Notes: generated by a model from the sequence alone, not told the origin. A stretch of 64,000 bases of DNA from Bacillus sp. FJAT-28004 (GCF_001280845.1 NZ_LGHP01000002.1:114552-178551), one strand, 5' to 3'. Positions 8,651 to 17,532 are shown, numbered from the stretch's first letter. Program-made: numbers and translations.

Positions 8651-10147
8651 ATGTCTACTTTTAAAATTGCATTTATAGGCGCGGGCTCGATCGGATTTAC
8701 TCGCGGACTGCTGCGGGATTTGCTTGCTGTACAGGAGTTTCAAAACATTGAAGTCGCATTTACGGATATTAATGCGCATAATCTTGAGATGGTTACAGCC
8801 CTTTGTCAGCGTGATATAGATGAGAACGGCCTGTCGATTTCTATTCAATCTACAACGGATCGGCGCGAGGCTTTGAAGGATGCAAAGTACGTAATTTGTA
8901 CAATTCGCGTCGGAGGCCTTGAGGCTTTTGCAACCGATGTAGATATTCCTCTCAAATACGGTGTTGACCAATGCGTTGGCGATACGCTTTGTGCTGGCGG
9001 CATTATGTACGGTCAGCGAGGCATCGCTGAGATGATGAACATTTGTCGTGATATTCGCGAAGTTTGTGCGAAAGATGTGCTTCTGCTCAACTATGCAAAT
9101 CCGATGGCGATGATGACTTGGGCATGCAATAAGTACGGCGGAGTGCGGACGATTGGTCTATGCCATGGCGTGCAAGGGGGACACTGGCAAATATCCGAGG
9201 CTTTTGGACTGAAACCCGAGGAAGTAGATATCATTTGCGCGGGTATCAACCACCAGACATGGTATATCCAAATTAAGCATAACGGCGAGGATTTGACAGG
9301 CAAGCTGCTCGAAGCATTCGAGAAGCATCCAGACTTCAGTCGCACAGAGAAGGTACGTATCGATATGCTGCGCCGTTTCGGCTATTATAGTACGGAGTCA
9401 AATGGGCATTTGAGCGAGTATGTGCCTTGGTATCGCAAACGGCCAGAGGAAATTACTGATTGGATCGATATGAGCTCATGGATTAACGGAGAAACGGGCG
9501 GTTATTTGCGTGTATGCACAGAGGGTCGCAATTGGTTCGAGACAGATTTCCCTAACTGGATGAAGGACCCGGCGAATGAATTCAAGACAGAGCTGCGAAG
9601 CCATGAGCATGGCTCATACATCATTGAAGGACTGGAAACGGGGCGAATCTACCGAGGCCACTTTAATGTGGAAAACAAAGGGGTCATTGCGAACCTGCCG
9701 AGCGACGCCATCATTGAAGCTCCAGGCTATGTTGATCGCAACGGTATCTCTATGCCTACTGTTGGCGAGCTGCCGCTGGGCGCCGCAGCGGTATGCAATG
9801 TAAGCATCTCTGTACAGCGTCTTGCCGTTGAAGCAGCCATTCATGGCGACATCAACCTGCTAAGACAAGCTTTTATGATGGATCCGCTAGTTGGGGCAGT
9901 TTGCAATCCGAAGGAAATTTGGCAGATGGTCGATGAGATGCTTGTGGCGCAGGAGCAGTGGCTGCCGCAGTATACGGATTCTATCGCAGCAGCCAAGAAG
10001 CGCCTAGCGGAAGGACCTTTGCTTCCTACGCGTGATTATAAAGGTGCAGCGCGTCTGAAGGTGAAGACGGTAGAGGAAATGCAGCAGGATCGAGATGCCG
10101 CTAATAAAAATGCAGGCGAATCGGATAAAGGGAAGGAACGGGTTTAA
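8651..10147 (+). CDS. melA: GH4 family alpha-galactosidase-like glycosidase
   Basis: A 498-residue NAD- and metal-dependent glycosidase of family GH4. The N-terminal Rossmann fold begins FIGAGSIGFTRGL, and the catalytic region has NYANPMAMM and GLCHGVQGG, whose Cys171 is a predicted metal ligand. The CHG type of motif is found in alpha-galactosidases (MelA) rather than in 6-phospho-glucosidases, and no phosphosugar transport genes are nearby, so hydrolysis of an unphosphorylated alpha-galactoside is the best guess. The start has tggagg nine bases upstream. Two ttgataa repeats (8567 and 8590) lie in the leader and may be promoter or operator elements. The stop codon overlaps that of the converging exonuclease gene. 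Confidence 0.83.
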   Translation: MSTFKIAFIGAGSIGFTRGLLRDLLAVQEFQNIEVAFTDINAHNLEMVTALCQRDIDENGLSISIQSTTDRREALKDAKYVICTIRVGGLEAFATDVDIPLKYGVDQCVGDTLCAGGIMYGQRGIAEMMNICRDIREVCAKDVLLLNYANPMAMMTWACNKYGGVRTIGLCHGVQGGHWQISEAFGLKPEEVDIICAGINHQTWYIQIKHNGEDLTGKLLEAFEKHPDFSRTEKVRIDMLRRFGYYSTESNGHLSEYVPWYRKRPEEITDWIDMSSWINGETGGYLRVCTEGRNWFETDFPNWMKDPANEFKTELRSHEHGSYIIEGLETGRIYRGHFNVENKGVIANLPSDAIIEAPGYVDRNGISMPTVGELPLGAAAVCNVSISVQRLAVEAAIHGDINLLRQAFMMDPLVGAVCNPKEIWQMVDEMLVAQEQWLPQYTDSIAAAKKRLAEGPLLPTRDYKGAARLKVKTVEEMQQDRDAANKNAGESDKGKERV

Positions 10148-10758
10148 CGCGGTGCGTATTTGAGCTCCATTGCTTCAAGCCTAGTCCCCGGGGGTGTCCA
10201 AGCAGGTGGTCCGAATTTCTTGAGGTAGCCTAATGTGTTTAGGTAACTCTCTACCGACTGCTCTTCGTCCATCTTGCGGAAAATTTCCCAACAAGCAATA
10301 ACGTCATTTAGTGCACGATGTCCGCCGATTAGCGGAATGCCATAGCGATCCGACATGTCTTTCAGCGTATGAGGATAAACATGCCGTGCCCTGCTAATCG
10401 TGAGCGTATCGATGAAGCTGTTCGTAAACGATCTGCCAGCGATTCGAAGCAAGGAATGGTGCAGGAAGCCAAGGTCGAAAGCAGCGTTGTGAGCGATCAA
10501 AACATTGTCGCCTAACATTCGGTTTAAAATACGAAAAGCGGTGTCCTCGTCCATGCCGTATGAAGTCATCTCATCAGTGATGCCAGTCAGCTCTGTTATT
10601 TTGGCGGAAAGCTTGCCGTCGTAACGTACCAGTGTACTGAATTCACTAGCTATTTCGCCATTAACGCAGCGGATTGCGGCCATCTCGATAACACGATCCT
10701 TCTTCGGATCAAGGCCGCTCGTTTCAAAATCGATTACCGTATAAGAATGATTAGTCAT
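10144..10758 (-). CDS. DEDDh 3'-5' exonuclease (DnaQ/PolC epsilon-like)
   Basis: A 204-residue stand-alone exonuclease. Exo I is VIDFETSGLDP at residues 8-18, Exo II lies around HNAAFDLGFLHHS, and the final motif is HRALNDV, giving the DEDDh catalytic set. Such proteins remove nucleotides from 3' ends during DNA repair or proofreading. An in-frame upstream ATG at 10824 would add 22 residues with no family similarity; the ATG at 10758 sits just before the conserved fold and follows a ggtgaa site. It converges on the GH4 gene and the two stop codons overlap by two bases. The C-terminal 40 residues beyond the exonuclease fold are not recognised. Confidence 0.85.
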   Translation of the reverse strand: MTNHSYTVIDFETSGLDPKKDRVIEMAAIRCVNGEIASEFSTLVRYDGKLSAKITELTGITDEMTSYGMDEDTAFRILNRMLGDNVLIAHNAAFDLGFLHHSLLRIAGRSFTNSFIDTLTISRARHVYPHTLKDMSDRYGIPLIGGHRALNDVIACWEIFRKMDEEQSVESYLNTLGYLKKFGPPAWTPPGTRLEAMELKYAPR

Positions 10759-10850
10759 CGTTGGTTCACCACTTTTTCTAGTAATAAGTTGCCATCTCTT
10801 ATGAAATAATTCGACAAAAAACATAAATAACCTTCTATTGTGAACATGAA

Positions 10851-10896
10851 ACGACCCATTGCCGGAGCTTAGTAAGCCGGCAATGGGTCGTTTTTG
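10851..10896. terminator. Perfect 15-bp hairpin between exonuclease and small ORF
   Basis: Positions 10851-10865 pair perfectly with 10877-10891 around an 11-base loop. The T tract (five T) is on the plus strand, whereas the position suits a minus-strand transcript ending after the 10920-11006 ORF, where only three T follow. It may act in both directions. Confidence 0.7.
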
Positions 10897-10919
10897 CTTT
10901 GTTAGATTCCGTTTACGGG

Positions 10920-11006
10920 TTAGTGGTTATTGCCGGATGCGTTGCCTTTTTTGTCGGAAGTTTTTGTCGTTGTATTTTTGGTTGCGTGACCTTGCTGCTT
11001 CGCCAT
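10920..11006 (-). CDS. Small hydrophilic 28-residue protein
   Basis: This ORF is too short for usual gene finders but has a strong ribosome-binding site (aaggggga, ending seven to eight bases before the ATG). The product starts MAKQQGHATKN, is rich in Lys, Thr, Asn and Gly, and has no hydrophobic segment. It recalls very small soluble proteins often made in sporulating cells, but I do not recognise a family and assign no function. A perfect hairpin 30 bases after the stop is consistent with an independent minus-strand transcript. Confidence 0.5.
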   Translation of the reverse strand: MAKQQGHATKNTTTKTSDKKGNASGNNH

Positions 11007-11350
11007 GATCGGTTCCCCCTTTTCACTGTAATGGTTGTATTTTGTGATTAGAGGGGAGGTGTCTATTCGCGATTAGGTAAAAAGAGGTGGTTATTACAAG
11101 TAAAAAGATAGTTAATTCGAACGATAGTAATTTCAACAAATGACATAATATGACCAAATTCATCTAATTTATTTTTATAAAATGTATTATTTATTATTTA
11201 TACTTATAAATAAATACAGAAAAAAGTATTTAAATACGGTTTTAATTATTAAATATATAAAATTTAACATAAACTTCCCCCAAAAGTGTTGAAAAATATC
11301 CCTATTCAACTACGTGATTCATCCCCCAAAATAATCAGTGTAGCCTATTT
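11007..11350. other. AT-rich intergenic region upstream of chitinase
   Basis: About 340 bases with no coding signal on either strand. The middle part (about 11100-11280) is extremely AT-rich, with many TATAAA/TTATAA-like words, so a promoter for the chitinase gene is expected here. No single -35/-10 pair stands out. Confidence 0.6.
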
Positions 11351-11364
11351 AGAAAGCGCATACA
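11351..11364 (+). promoter_or_regulatory. Candidate cre (CcpA) site of the chitinase gene
   Basis: The sequence agaaagcgcataca matches the consensus TGWAANCGNTNWCA at all but two positions. Carbon catabolite control of chitinases is common in Bacillales. The site lies 117 bases before the start codon. Confidence 0.35.
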
Positions 11365-11379
11365 TTTCCAATTCTTTCC

Positions 11380-11416
11380 GGGAGGTGATTTGCTTTTCGC
11401 AGCTTTGATTTTGTAA
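11380..11416 (+). promoter_or_regulatory. Upstream Shine-Dalgarno element with an 8-codon ORF in the chitinase leader
   Basis: The word gggaggtgat at 11380-11389 is an almost perfect complement to the 3' end of 16S rRNA, yet it lies about 90 bases before the real start codon. It is followed at once by a TTG and eight sense codons ending at TAA 11414-11416 (product MLFAALIL). It could be a leader peptide, or an mRNA-stabilising ribosome-binding element as described for the cry3A leader. Confidence 0.4.
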
Positions 11417-11480
11417 GAGGAAGCAGCTAAAAAACGATAGAAAAGGAATATTTTTTGAATTTGAGAGGAGAGATTGATGA

Positions 11481-13835
11481 ATGAAGAAGAAGAAGATGAA
11501 AGCTCCCACGCTTGTGATGCTGATGGCCATGCTCCTATCTGTGGTTGGTTTATTTGTACCTGCTGCGTCGACTCATGCTGCTGCAGCGCAGGGAGCGGCG
11601 AATAATTCGTATAAAATAATCGGGTATTATCCGTCATGGGGCGCTTATGGGCGCGGTTATAATGTGACGGATATCGATGCATCTAAACTTACTCATATCA
11701 ATTATGCATTTGCGGATATTTGTTGGAATGGTTCTCACGGAAATCCTGATCCAACTGGCCCTAACAGTGCGACTTGGGCTTGCCAAAATGAAGCTGGAGC
11801 CATTAATGTTCCGAACGGGACTATTGTGCTTGGTGATCCTTGGATTGATGCTCAAAAGGCTTTTGCAGGAGATTCATGGGATAAGCCGCTAAAAGGCAAT
11901 ATTGGCCAGCTTATTAAGCTGAAGCAAGCGAATCCGCATCTAAGAACGATGATTTCGATCGGCGGCTGGACATGGTCGAATCGGTTCTCGGATGTTGCAG
12001 CTAGCTCCGCGACACGTTCCGTTTTCGCTAAGTCCGCTGTCGACTTTATTCGCCATTATCAATTCGACGGCGTTGATCTTGATTGGGAGTATCCGGTAAG
12101 CGGAGGTTTGGCTGGCAATAGCGCAAGACCTGAAGATAAACATAACTATACGCTGCTCCTGCAGGAGGTACGCAAGGAACTGGATACGGCTGAAATCGTA
12201 GACGGCAAGACGTATGAGCTTACGATCGCTTCGGGTGCATCACCTTCATACGCGAACAATACGGAGCTGGCACAAATTGCAGCCACAGTTGATTGGATCA
12301 ACATCATGACTTATGATTTCAACGGAGGTTGGAGCACAAAAAGCGCGCATAATGCACCTTTATATACAGATTCCGCAGCTGTGCAAGCTGGCATACCAAA
12401 CGCTGACACTTTTAATGTTGCAAAAGGTGTGCAAGGTCATCTTGATGCGGGCGTCCCAGCAAATAAGCTCGTGCTAGGTGTTCCGTTCTACGGACGCGGC
12501 TGGAGCGGCTGCGCAGCTGGACCTAACGGTGACGGCCAATATCAAGCTTGTGCAAGCACGCCACCTGCAGGAACATGGGAGGCTGGCGTATTCGACTACG
12601 GTGATTTGGCTGCGCAATATATTAACAAAAACGGATTTGTTCGTTATTGGAACGATGTTGCGAAGGTGCCTTATTTATACAATGCTGCTTCCAAAGTTTT
12701 TATCAGCTATGATGACTATGAATCGTTTGGCTACAAAATCGACTATTTGAAAACAAAAGGATTAGCGGGCGGCATGTTCTGGGAGCTTTCCTCGGATTGC
12801 CGAGTAAGCGGCAACTATAGCTGCAGCGGCAATAAGCTGTTGGATAAGCTTGCAGGTGATTTAAATAACGGAGGAACGCCTGGCGGAGGAAATCCAACTG
12901 ATCCTGCGGACACGACAGCTCCTTCCACTCCTGCTAATTTTACTTCGAATGCAAAAACAGCTTCTAGTGTTACCCTGAGCTGGTCGGCATCTACAGACAA
13001 TAAAGGCGTGACCGGTTATCAGGTTTATAACGGAACGGCACTCGCAACAACAGTTGCAGGTACAACCGCAACAATTAGCGAATTGAACGCTGAAACGACA
13101 TATTCGTTTACTATTAAAGCAAAGGATGCGGCAGGCAATTTGTCGGCAGCAAGTGCGGCATTGTCGGTAACGACAGAAGCAGCACCTTCTGGTACCTGCC
13201 CTGCTGTAGAGTGGGCGGCAGCTACCGCTTATAGCGGTGGTCAACAAGTGAAATATAACGGAACTGTATACGAGGCAAAATGGTGGACGCAAGGCGATCG
13301 TCCTGATCAATCTGGCGCATGGGGCGTTTGGAAAGTAATCGGACCTTGCGGCAGTGGCGGAGGCGGGACGACCTCGCCTGAGCCAGTGGATACGACAGCT
13401 CCAAGCGCGCCTGCTGGATTAACAGTGACGGGACAAACGTCCTCGACCGTATCGTTAAGCTGGAGCGCATCTTTAGATAATACCGATGTGACGGGATATG
13501 AAGTGTTTAATGGATCGACAATAATCGCACAATCTATTACAGCATCTGTTGTAATAAGCGGCTTAACGGCAGGAACGACATATAACTTCACTGTAAAAGC
13601 AAAAGACGCAGCCGGCAACCGCTCGGCAGCGAGCTCACAAGTATCAGTGACACTGGCTGCAAGCAGCGGAGGCGGTAACGGCACTGGCGCAGCAGCTTGG
13701 AGCGCAGGCGTTTCCTATAATACCGGAGATTTGGTTAGCTACAACGGCGTGACTTATAAATGCTTGCAGCCCCATAAAGCGATAGTTGGCTGGGAGCCAG
13801 CTAATGTGCTGTCACTATGGCAAGCACAAGCTTAG
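11481..13835 (+). CDS. Secreted GH18 chitinase with two FnIII and two CBM5/12 domains
   Basis: A 784-residue exported enzyme. A Sec signal peptide covers about residues 1-34 (KKKKMK start, hydrophobic core, cleavage near THA-A). The GH18 catalytic barrel follows at about 44-455, with the DGVDLDWE motif at 196-203, Glu203 being the predicted acid. Then come a fibronectin type III domain (about 485-570), a CBM5/12 chitin-binding module (about 575-630, with EWAAATAYSGGQQV and YEAKWWTQGDRP), a second FnIII (about 643-730) and a second, shorter chitin-binding module at the C-terminus (AAWSAGVSYNTGDLV). Acidic, Gly/Pro-rich linkers join them. The order resembles chitinase D-type enzymes of Paenibacillus and B. 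circulans. A gagaggagag site precedes the ATG. Confidence 0.92.
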   Translation: MKKKKMKAPTLVMLMAMLLSVVGLFVPAASTHAAAAQGAANNSYKIIGYYPSWGAYGRGYNVTDIDASKLTHINYAFADICWNGSHGNPDPTGPNSATWACQNEAGAINVPNGTIVLGDPWIDAQKAFAGDSWDKPLKGNIGQLIKLKQANPHLRTMISIGGWTWSNRFSDVAASSATRSVFAKSAVDFIRHYQFDGVDLDWEYPVSGGLAGNSARPEDKHNYTLLLQEVRKELDTAEIVDGKTYELTIASGASPSYANNTELAQIAATVDWINIMTYDFNGGWSTKSAHNAPLYTDSAAVQAGIPNADTFNVAKGVQGHLDAGVPANKLVLGVPFYGRGWSGCAAGPNGDGQYQACASTPPAGTWEAGVFDYGDLAAQYINKNGFVRYWNDVAKVPYLYNAASKVFISYDDYESFGYKIDYLKTKGLAGGMFWELSSDCRVSGNYSCSGNKLLDKLAGDLNNGGTPGGGNPTDPADTTAPSTPANFTSNAKTASSVTLSWSASTDNKGVTGYQVYNGTALATTVAGTTATISELNAETTYSFTIKAKDAAGNLSAASAALSVTTEAAPSGTCPAVEWAAATAYSGGQQVKYNGTVYEAKWWTQGDRPDQSGAWGVWKVIGPCGSGGGGTTSPEPVDTTAPSAPAGLTVTGQTSSTVSLSWSASLDNTDVTGYEVFNGSTIIAQSITASVVISGLTAGTTYNFTVKAKDAAGNRSAASSQVSVTLAASSGGGNGTGAAAWSAGVSYNTGDLVSYNGVTYKCLQPHKAIVGWEPANVLSLWQAQA

Positions 13836-13920
13836 TCGATTAGAAGCTGGGTAACGAAAGAGAAGCTAGTGCTATCTCGTATTCGTTACAGTAAATAGGT
13901 GAGTCTCGAATGAAGGATAT

Positions 13921-13967
13921 AAACGCTTCCAAAACCACATTGACAGTGGGGTTGGAGGCGTTTTTTG
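13921..13967 (+). terminator. Terminator after the chitinase gene
   Basis: A long imperfect stem (aaacgcttccaaaaccac against gtggggttggaggcgttt) with a seven-base loop is followed by six T. It starts 85 bases after the chitinase stop. Confidence 0.85.
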
Positions 13968-14006
13968 TTAGGATGATTGATGTTTGAGTCGGGGGAGGAG
14001 GCGCGT

Positions 14007-14218
14007 ATGAGCCAAGGGGAAGTAAACCTATTAGCATGCAATTGCAACACTTGCAAATATTTGCCGGATAAAATCCGTTTAACCGCTATGTCTACCATTT
14101 TCAAGTCGGGTCGGCAAGTCTAATCATGCGAACAAAGGACATAAACAATGAATACGGTTACTTGATTGCTCCATATGGAAGGATAGCGGCTATTTTGAAG
14201 GAGAGAGCACTTTCTTGA
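14007..14218 (+). pseudogene. Small Cys-containing gene with an apparent one-base frameshift
   Basis: An ATG at 14007 follows a very strong gggggaggagg site and opens a 38-codon frame that includes CNCNTCKYLPDK. A second frame, open from 14072 to the TGA at 14216-14218, reads NPFNRYVYHFQVGS and then MRTKDINNEYGYLIAPYG, which looks like genuine protein. Adding one A to the run aaaa at about 14068-14071 joins the two into a single protein of about 70 residues. The gene may be a recent pseudogene, or the base may be a sequencing error, or the halves may be separate small proteins. The family is not recognised. The closely spaced cysteines suggest metal binding. Confidence 0.5.
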
Positions 14219-14301
14219 GTCGAGGGTATAGGATAGCCATGTGATAAACTATATAAAAAAGAAAGCGTTTTTCAGTTGAGAAGCAACGGGGGAAGCTGCA
14301 A

Positions 14302-15558
14302 ATGCGGACGGGGTCAAGATTTTGGAGTAAATTGAATCTAATGAAAAGTACGCCGCTTGCACCAGAGAGCAGACTTAGCAAGGAAGCAATAACGGCTTTA
14401 ATCATTCATTGCTGCTTTCAGTTTGGCGCATCAATGTCAGGGTTGTTTCTCAATTTATATTTGTGGCGGTTGACGCAGGATTTAACAGTAAACGGAATGT
14501 ACAACATCATTGTTTTTGTGGTGACACCACCTGCTTTTGCACTGGGTGGCTGGATTGCTAAACGACGTGATCGTATGGTGACTTATCGGCTTGGTATCGT
14601 AATGATTGCCATTTTCTATTTAATGGTCGTCATCGCACAAGAACATGTGGCTCAGTATTACATATGGTTTGCCATTTTTAATGGGGTCGCCGCGGGTCTT
14701 TATTGGACTGGTTATTTAGTTATTCAATATGATGTTTCAACGGAAGCGAACCGAATACGTTTTCTAGCGATTAATATGATTGTATTTAATGCATCTGGGT
14801 TAGCGGGACCAGCACTTGCGGGGTTCATTATTCAGCGAAGTGATGGGCTGCAGGGCTACGTTTTTATTTTTATGCTTGCATTTATTATGTTCCTTATTGC
14901 TGCGATCGTCAGCTTCCGGATTCCTATGATCAAGTCACATCACAAAGCCTATTATTTAAAATTTATGGGGCTGGTCATGCACAAGAATCGTCGCTGGCTA
15001 AAGGCACTATACAGCTTCTTCGTTCTTGGACTTTTTCAGGGGATTATGCTCTTCCTGCCAAACATTATGCTTTATCAGACGGTTGGCCGTGAGGATTGGG
15101 TAGGTTATATGGGTGTTTTCTTCTCATCACTTACTGTCGCGACGGGATATGTCATTTCAAGAAAAGCACAGAAGGAGCAAGTGCGCAAATATGTGCTGCT
15201 TTCTACTACAGGGGTTGCTATCGGTTCCTCGCTGCTGCTCATTCAAGTTGAGTTTTGGTCGGTTGCCTTATTTATGATTTTGTTCTCAATATGCAATCCG
15301 CTTGCAGTCAATACACTTACTTCCTACTACTATCGCTTAATCGGGACATTGCCCCTTAAAGGCCAGCTGCGTGTAGAATCCGTTGTCATGCGGGAGCTTT
15401 TCTTAAATACGGGAAGAGTACTCTCCATTTGCTTGCTCATTATCCTTGCAAAAGACCTGCAATCCATATGGATGCCGATTGTGCTGTTTGCTATGGCGGT
15501 TTTGCAATACATATCGGTATGGCTTATAAAAGAGAAGCAAAGCTCAGAGCAAAATTAA
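14302..15558 (+). CDS. MFS family transporter
   Basis: A 418-residue integral membrane protein with about twelve hydrophobic segments in two halves, the layout of the major facilitator superfamily. The loop between segments two and three has GGWIAKRRDRMVTYRLG, a form of the conserved GxxxDRxGRR motif. The first about 30 residues are hydrophilic and probably cytoplasmic. No substrate can be assigned; similar Bacillales proteins are annotated as putative drug or metabolite exporters. An acgggggaag site precedes the ATG. The gene stands alone and is closed by a terminator. Confidence 0.82.
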   Translation: MRTGSRFWSKLNLMKSTPLAPESRLSKEAITALIIHCCFQFGASMSGLFLNLYLWRLTQDLTVNGMYNIIVFVVTPPAFALGGWIAKRRDRMVTYRLGIVMIAIFYLMVVIAQEHVAQYYIWFAIFNGVAAGLYWTGYLVIQYDVSTEANRIRFLAINMIVFNASGLAGPALAGFIIQRSDGLQGYVFIFMLAFIMFLIAAIVSFRIPMIKSHHKAYYLKFMGLVMHKNRRWLKALYSFFVLGLFQGIMLFLPNIMLYQTVGREDWVGYMGVFFSSLTVATGYVISRKAQKEQVRKYVLLSTTGVAIGSSLLLIQVEFWSVALFMILFSICNPLAVNTLTSYYYRLIGTLPLKGQLRVESVVMRELFLNTGRVLSICLLIILAKDLQSIWMPIVLFAMAVLQYISVWLIKEKQSSEQN

Positions 15559-15594
15559 CGAAATGCGCTTAATCATTATCGTCTTGGAAGTTGA

Positions 15595-15629
15595 GCCTCG
15601 ACCGTGGTATGACAAGGTTGAGGCTTTTT
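15595..15629 (+). terminator. Terminator after the MFS gene
   Basis: A nine-base stem (gcctcgacc / ggttgaggc, one G-T pair) with a 12-base loop is followed by five T. Confidence 0.8.
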
Positions 15630-15728
15630 GCTGCGCATGCATGACATGACCTGAGAATATTTAAACAATCAAACTGAAAATATTATGGCGTAGGCCCGAA
15701 AGAATTTCGGGATCGGCAAAATGAGAAA

Positions 15729-16460
15729 CTATAATTCTACTTGCTCAATGAAGTTTTGCAATAAGAGCTTAACGCCGAGTGGATCGCTCAGCATCGGTAA
15801 ATGTCCTGTTGCAAGACTTTGTACCGAATGCGGTTTGAAATGAAGGATCATTTTATTTTGCAAGGAAGGACTGAGCTCCTTATCCTTCGTCAGCTTCACA
15901 TATAACTTAAGCACTGCTGGAGCAGCAGCTTCGATCCGATCGGTATATACGCGTATCGACTCGGGTACAAATCCTTCTACTATTCGGGAGGACTGCTCTG
16001 GCGATAGATCATTGCATAACCCTGCTAGGATGGCAGATTTAGGGGGCTTTGTCCCCGTTTTTTGAAGTATCATGGACATCAGGAGTCTTTTTGGGAAAGG
16101 GAGAGTGGATAAGAATGAACCGCCGTTCTTCGGGATGATGGCTCCAATAGCGACAAAGCCGACTACCCGCCCTTGCAGCTCGGAAGCAAGTTTAAACGCA
16201 AGTGCTCCGCCTAATGAATGTGCTACAATAACAAACCTCTGAATAGCCCACCCTTCGATCTGACTTTTCATATGATTCACATAATCCGCCAAAGAAAGCT
16301 CCTTCCTCAAGGCATCACTACCCTTCCTATGAGGAAAATCAATTAGCAGATAAGGATGCCGGAGGTCGGATACTAATTGGTGCCAAATCGTTTTTTCCAA
16401 ACCTGCTCCGTTAATAAATACGAAACCGATCTTCTCTTGCGCGTTTACTTGTTTGTTCAT
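15729..16460 (-). CDS. Alpha/beta-fold hydrolase
   Basis: A 243-residue cytoplasmic protein. It begins with the strand GFVFINGAGLEKTIW (oxyanion region), has the nucleophile elbow VAHSLGG (Ser at about residue 81) and a late His in ATGHLPMLSDP, completing the expected catalytic triad with an Asp between. The fold is the alpha/beta hydrolase of small esterases or lactonases; the substrate is unknown. A ggaggt site precedes the ATG. It diverges from a WYL-type regulator and shares with it a 127-base spacer that holds a palindrome, which suggests that the regulator controls this gene. Confidence 0.8.
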   Translation of the reverse strand: MNKQVNAQEKIGFVFINGAGLEKTIWHQLVSDLRHPYLLIDFPHRKGSDALRKELSLADYVNHMKSQIEGWAIQRFVIVAHSLGGALAFKLASELQGRVVGFVAIGAIIPKNGGSFLSTLPFPKRLLMSMILQKTGTKPPKSAILAGLCNDLSPEQSSRIVEGFVPESIRVYTDRIEAAAPAVLKLYVKLTKDKELSPSLQNKMILHFKPHSVQSLATGHLPMLSDPLGVKLLLQNFIEQVEL

Positions 16461-16523
16461 CTACAATTACCTCCACAAATCATGAATTAGATTAAGATTA
16501 CAAAATAATCGTATCATTCAAAC

Positions 16524-16540
16524 AAGACAAATATTGTCTT
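16524..16540. promoter_or_regulatory. Perfect inverted repeat in the hydrolase/regulator spacer
   Basis: AAGACAA and TTGTCTT flank a three-base centre (ATA). The element lies midway between the divergent start codons, where a repressor or activator of both genes would bind. The regulator encoded at 16588 is the natural candidate. Confidence 0.45.
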
Positions 16541-16587
16541 ATTTATGTGATAATATAAAATAAAAATGCTGTGAGAGAGGGTTATCC

Positions 16588-17532
16588 TTGCAAAAGTCTC
16601 AACGACTTATAAAGCTCATCATGATGATCAATGCTAGAAAGTCTTTTACTGTGCAAGAATTAGCCGATGAATTTGAGTTATCAAGTCGGACGATTACACG
16701 CGATTTGCAGGAATTGAGTGAGCTCGGAGTTCCCATTTATTCTGTTCAAGGCAGGGGAGGCGGGTATAGGCTGCTGCAAGAGAGATTGCTCCCGCCAATC
16801 AGCTTCACTGAAGGTGAAGCGGTTGCTATGTTTTTTGCATGCCAGTCCTTGGATTATTTCAGTTCCTTGCCATTTGGCGATGGCGCCAACTCTGCGCTCC
16901 ATAAGTTCTATCATTACTTGCCGATGGATGTGAAGGAACGGATAGACCGTTTGAAAAACAAGGTCGCTATTTACAGCCCGTACCGACTAATGTCACCAAG
17001 CATTCTTCAAACACTGTTGCAGGCGATTATGTCAGGCAGCATCGTTACGATAGAATACCGCTCAAGCGGCGGCGTGCTGCAACGAGATATACAGCCAATT
17101 GGACTTTATGCAAGTTCGGGTTATTGGTATTGTCCTGCTTATTGTTTTTTGCGAGAGGAAATCAGGCAGTTTAGAGCTGATCGAATGCTCTCGGCTTCAC
17201 GCAATGAAACGATGGAGGCGAGAGAGGACATTGAACAACAGACTTTGCTGAATGTGCCTAACAAAGATCATCTTGAACAGACAGTGCTGCTGCTGGAATT
17301 GAAGGAAAAAGGGATATGGCTGCTTGAAAGCGATGCTCGGTTCGCTCCTTTTTTACAACGACATGCTGAGGGCGGGGGCAGTGCATCCGTTCCGCTTGCG
17401 ATGGAGGACTTGCAGCTCTATGTGGAGTTGATATGGCCGCTCGGGGATGATGTAACAATAGTAGGACCATATGAGGCTGTCACGTATATTAAACAGAAGA
17501 TCAGAAATATGAGTCAACTGTATGATCTATAG
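16588..17532 (+). CDS. YafY/WYL-domain transcriptional regulator
   Basis: A 314-residue regulator. The N-terminal winged helix (HTH_11, residues about 5-60) has FTVQELADEFELSSRTITRDLQEL and is followed by the conserved GRGGGYRLL turn. The middle and C-terminal parts form a WYL ligand-sensing domain (around residues 145-220, with VTIEYRSSGG and the pattern YASSGYWYCPAYC in place of the canonical WYL) and a WCX-like extension. Such proteins sense small ligands or nucleotides. The start is a TTG with agagaggg upstream. It is transcribed away from the hydrolase gene and probably regulates it. Confidence 0.85.
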   Translation: MQKSQRLIKLIMMINARKSFTVQELADEFELSSRTITRDLQELSELGVPIYSVQGRGGGYRLLQERLLPPISFTEGEAVAMFFACQSLDYFSSLPFGDGANSALHKFYHYLPMDVKERIDRLKNKVAIYSPYRLMSPSILQTLLQAIMSGSIVTIEYRSSGGVLQRDIQPIGLYASSGYWYCPAYCFLREEIRQFRADRMLSASRNETMEAREDIEQQTLLNVPNKDHLEQTVLLLELKEKGIWLLESDARFAPFLQRHAEGGGSASVPLAMEDLQLYVELIWPLGDDVTIVGPYEAVTYIKQKIRNMSQLYDL

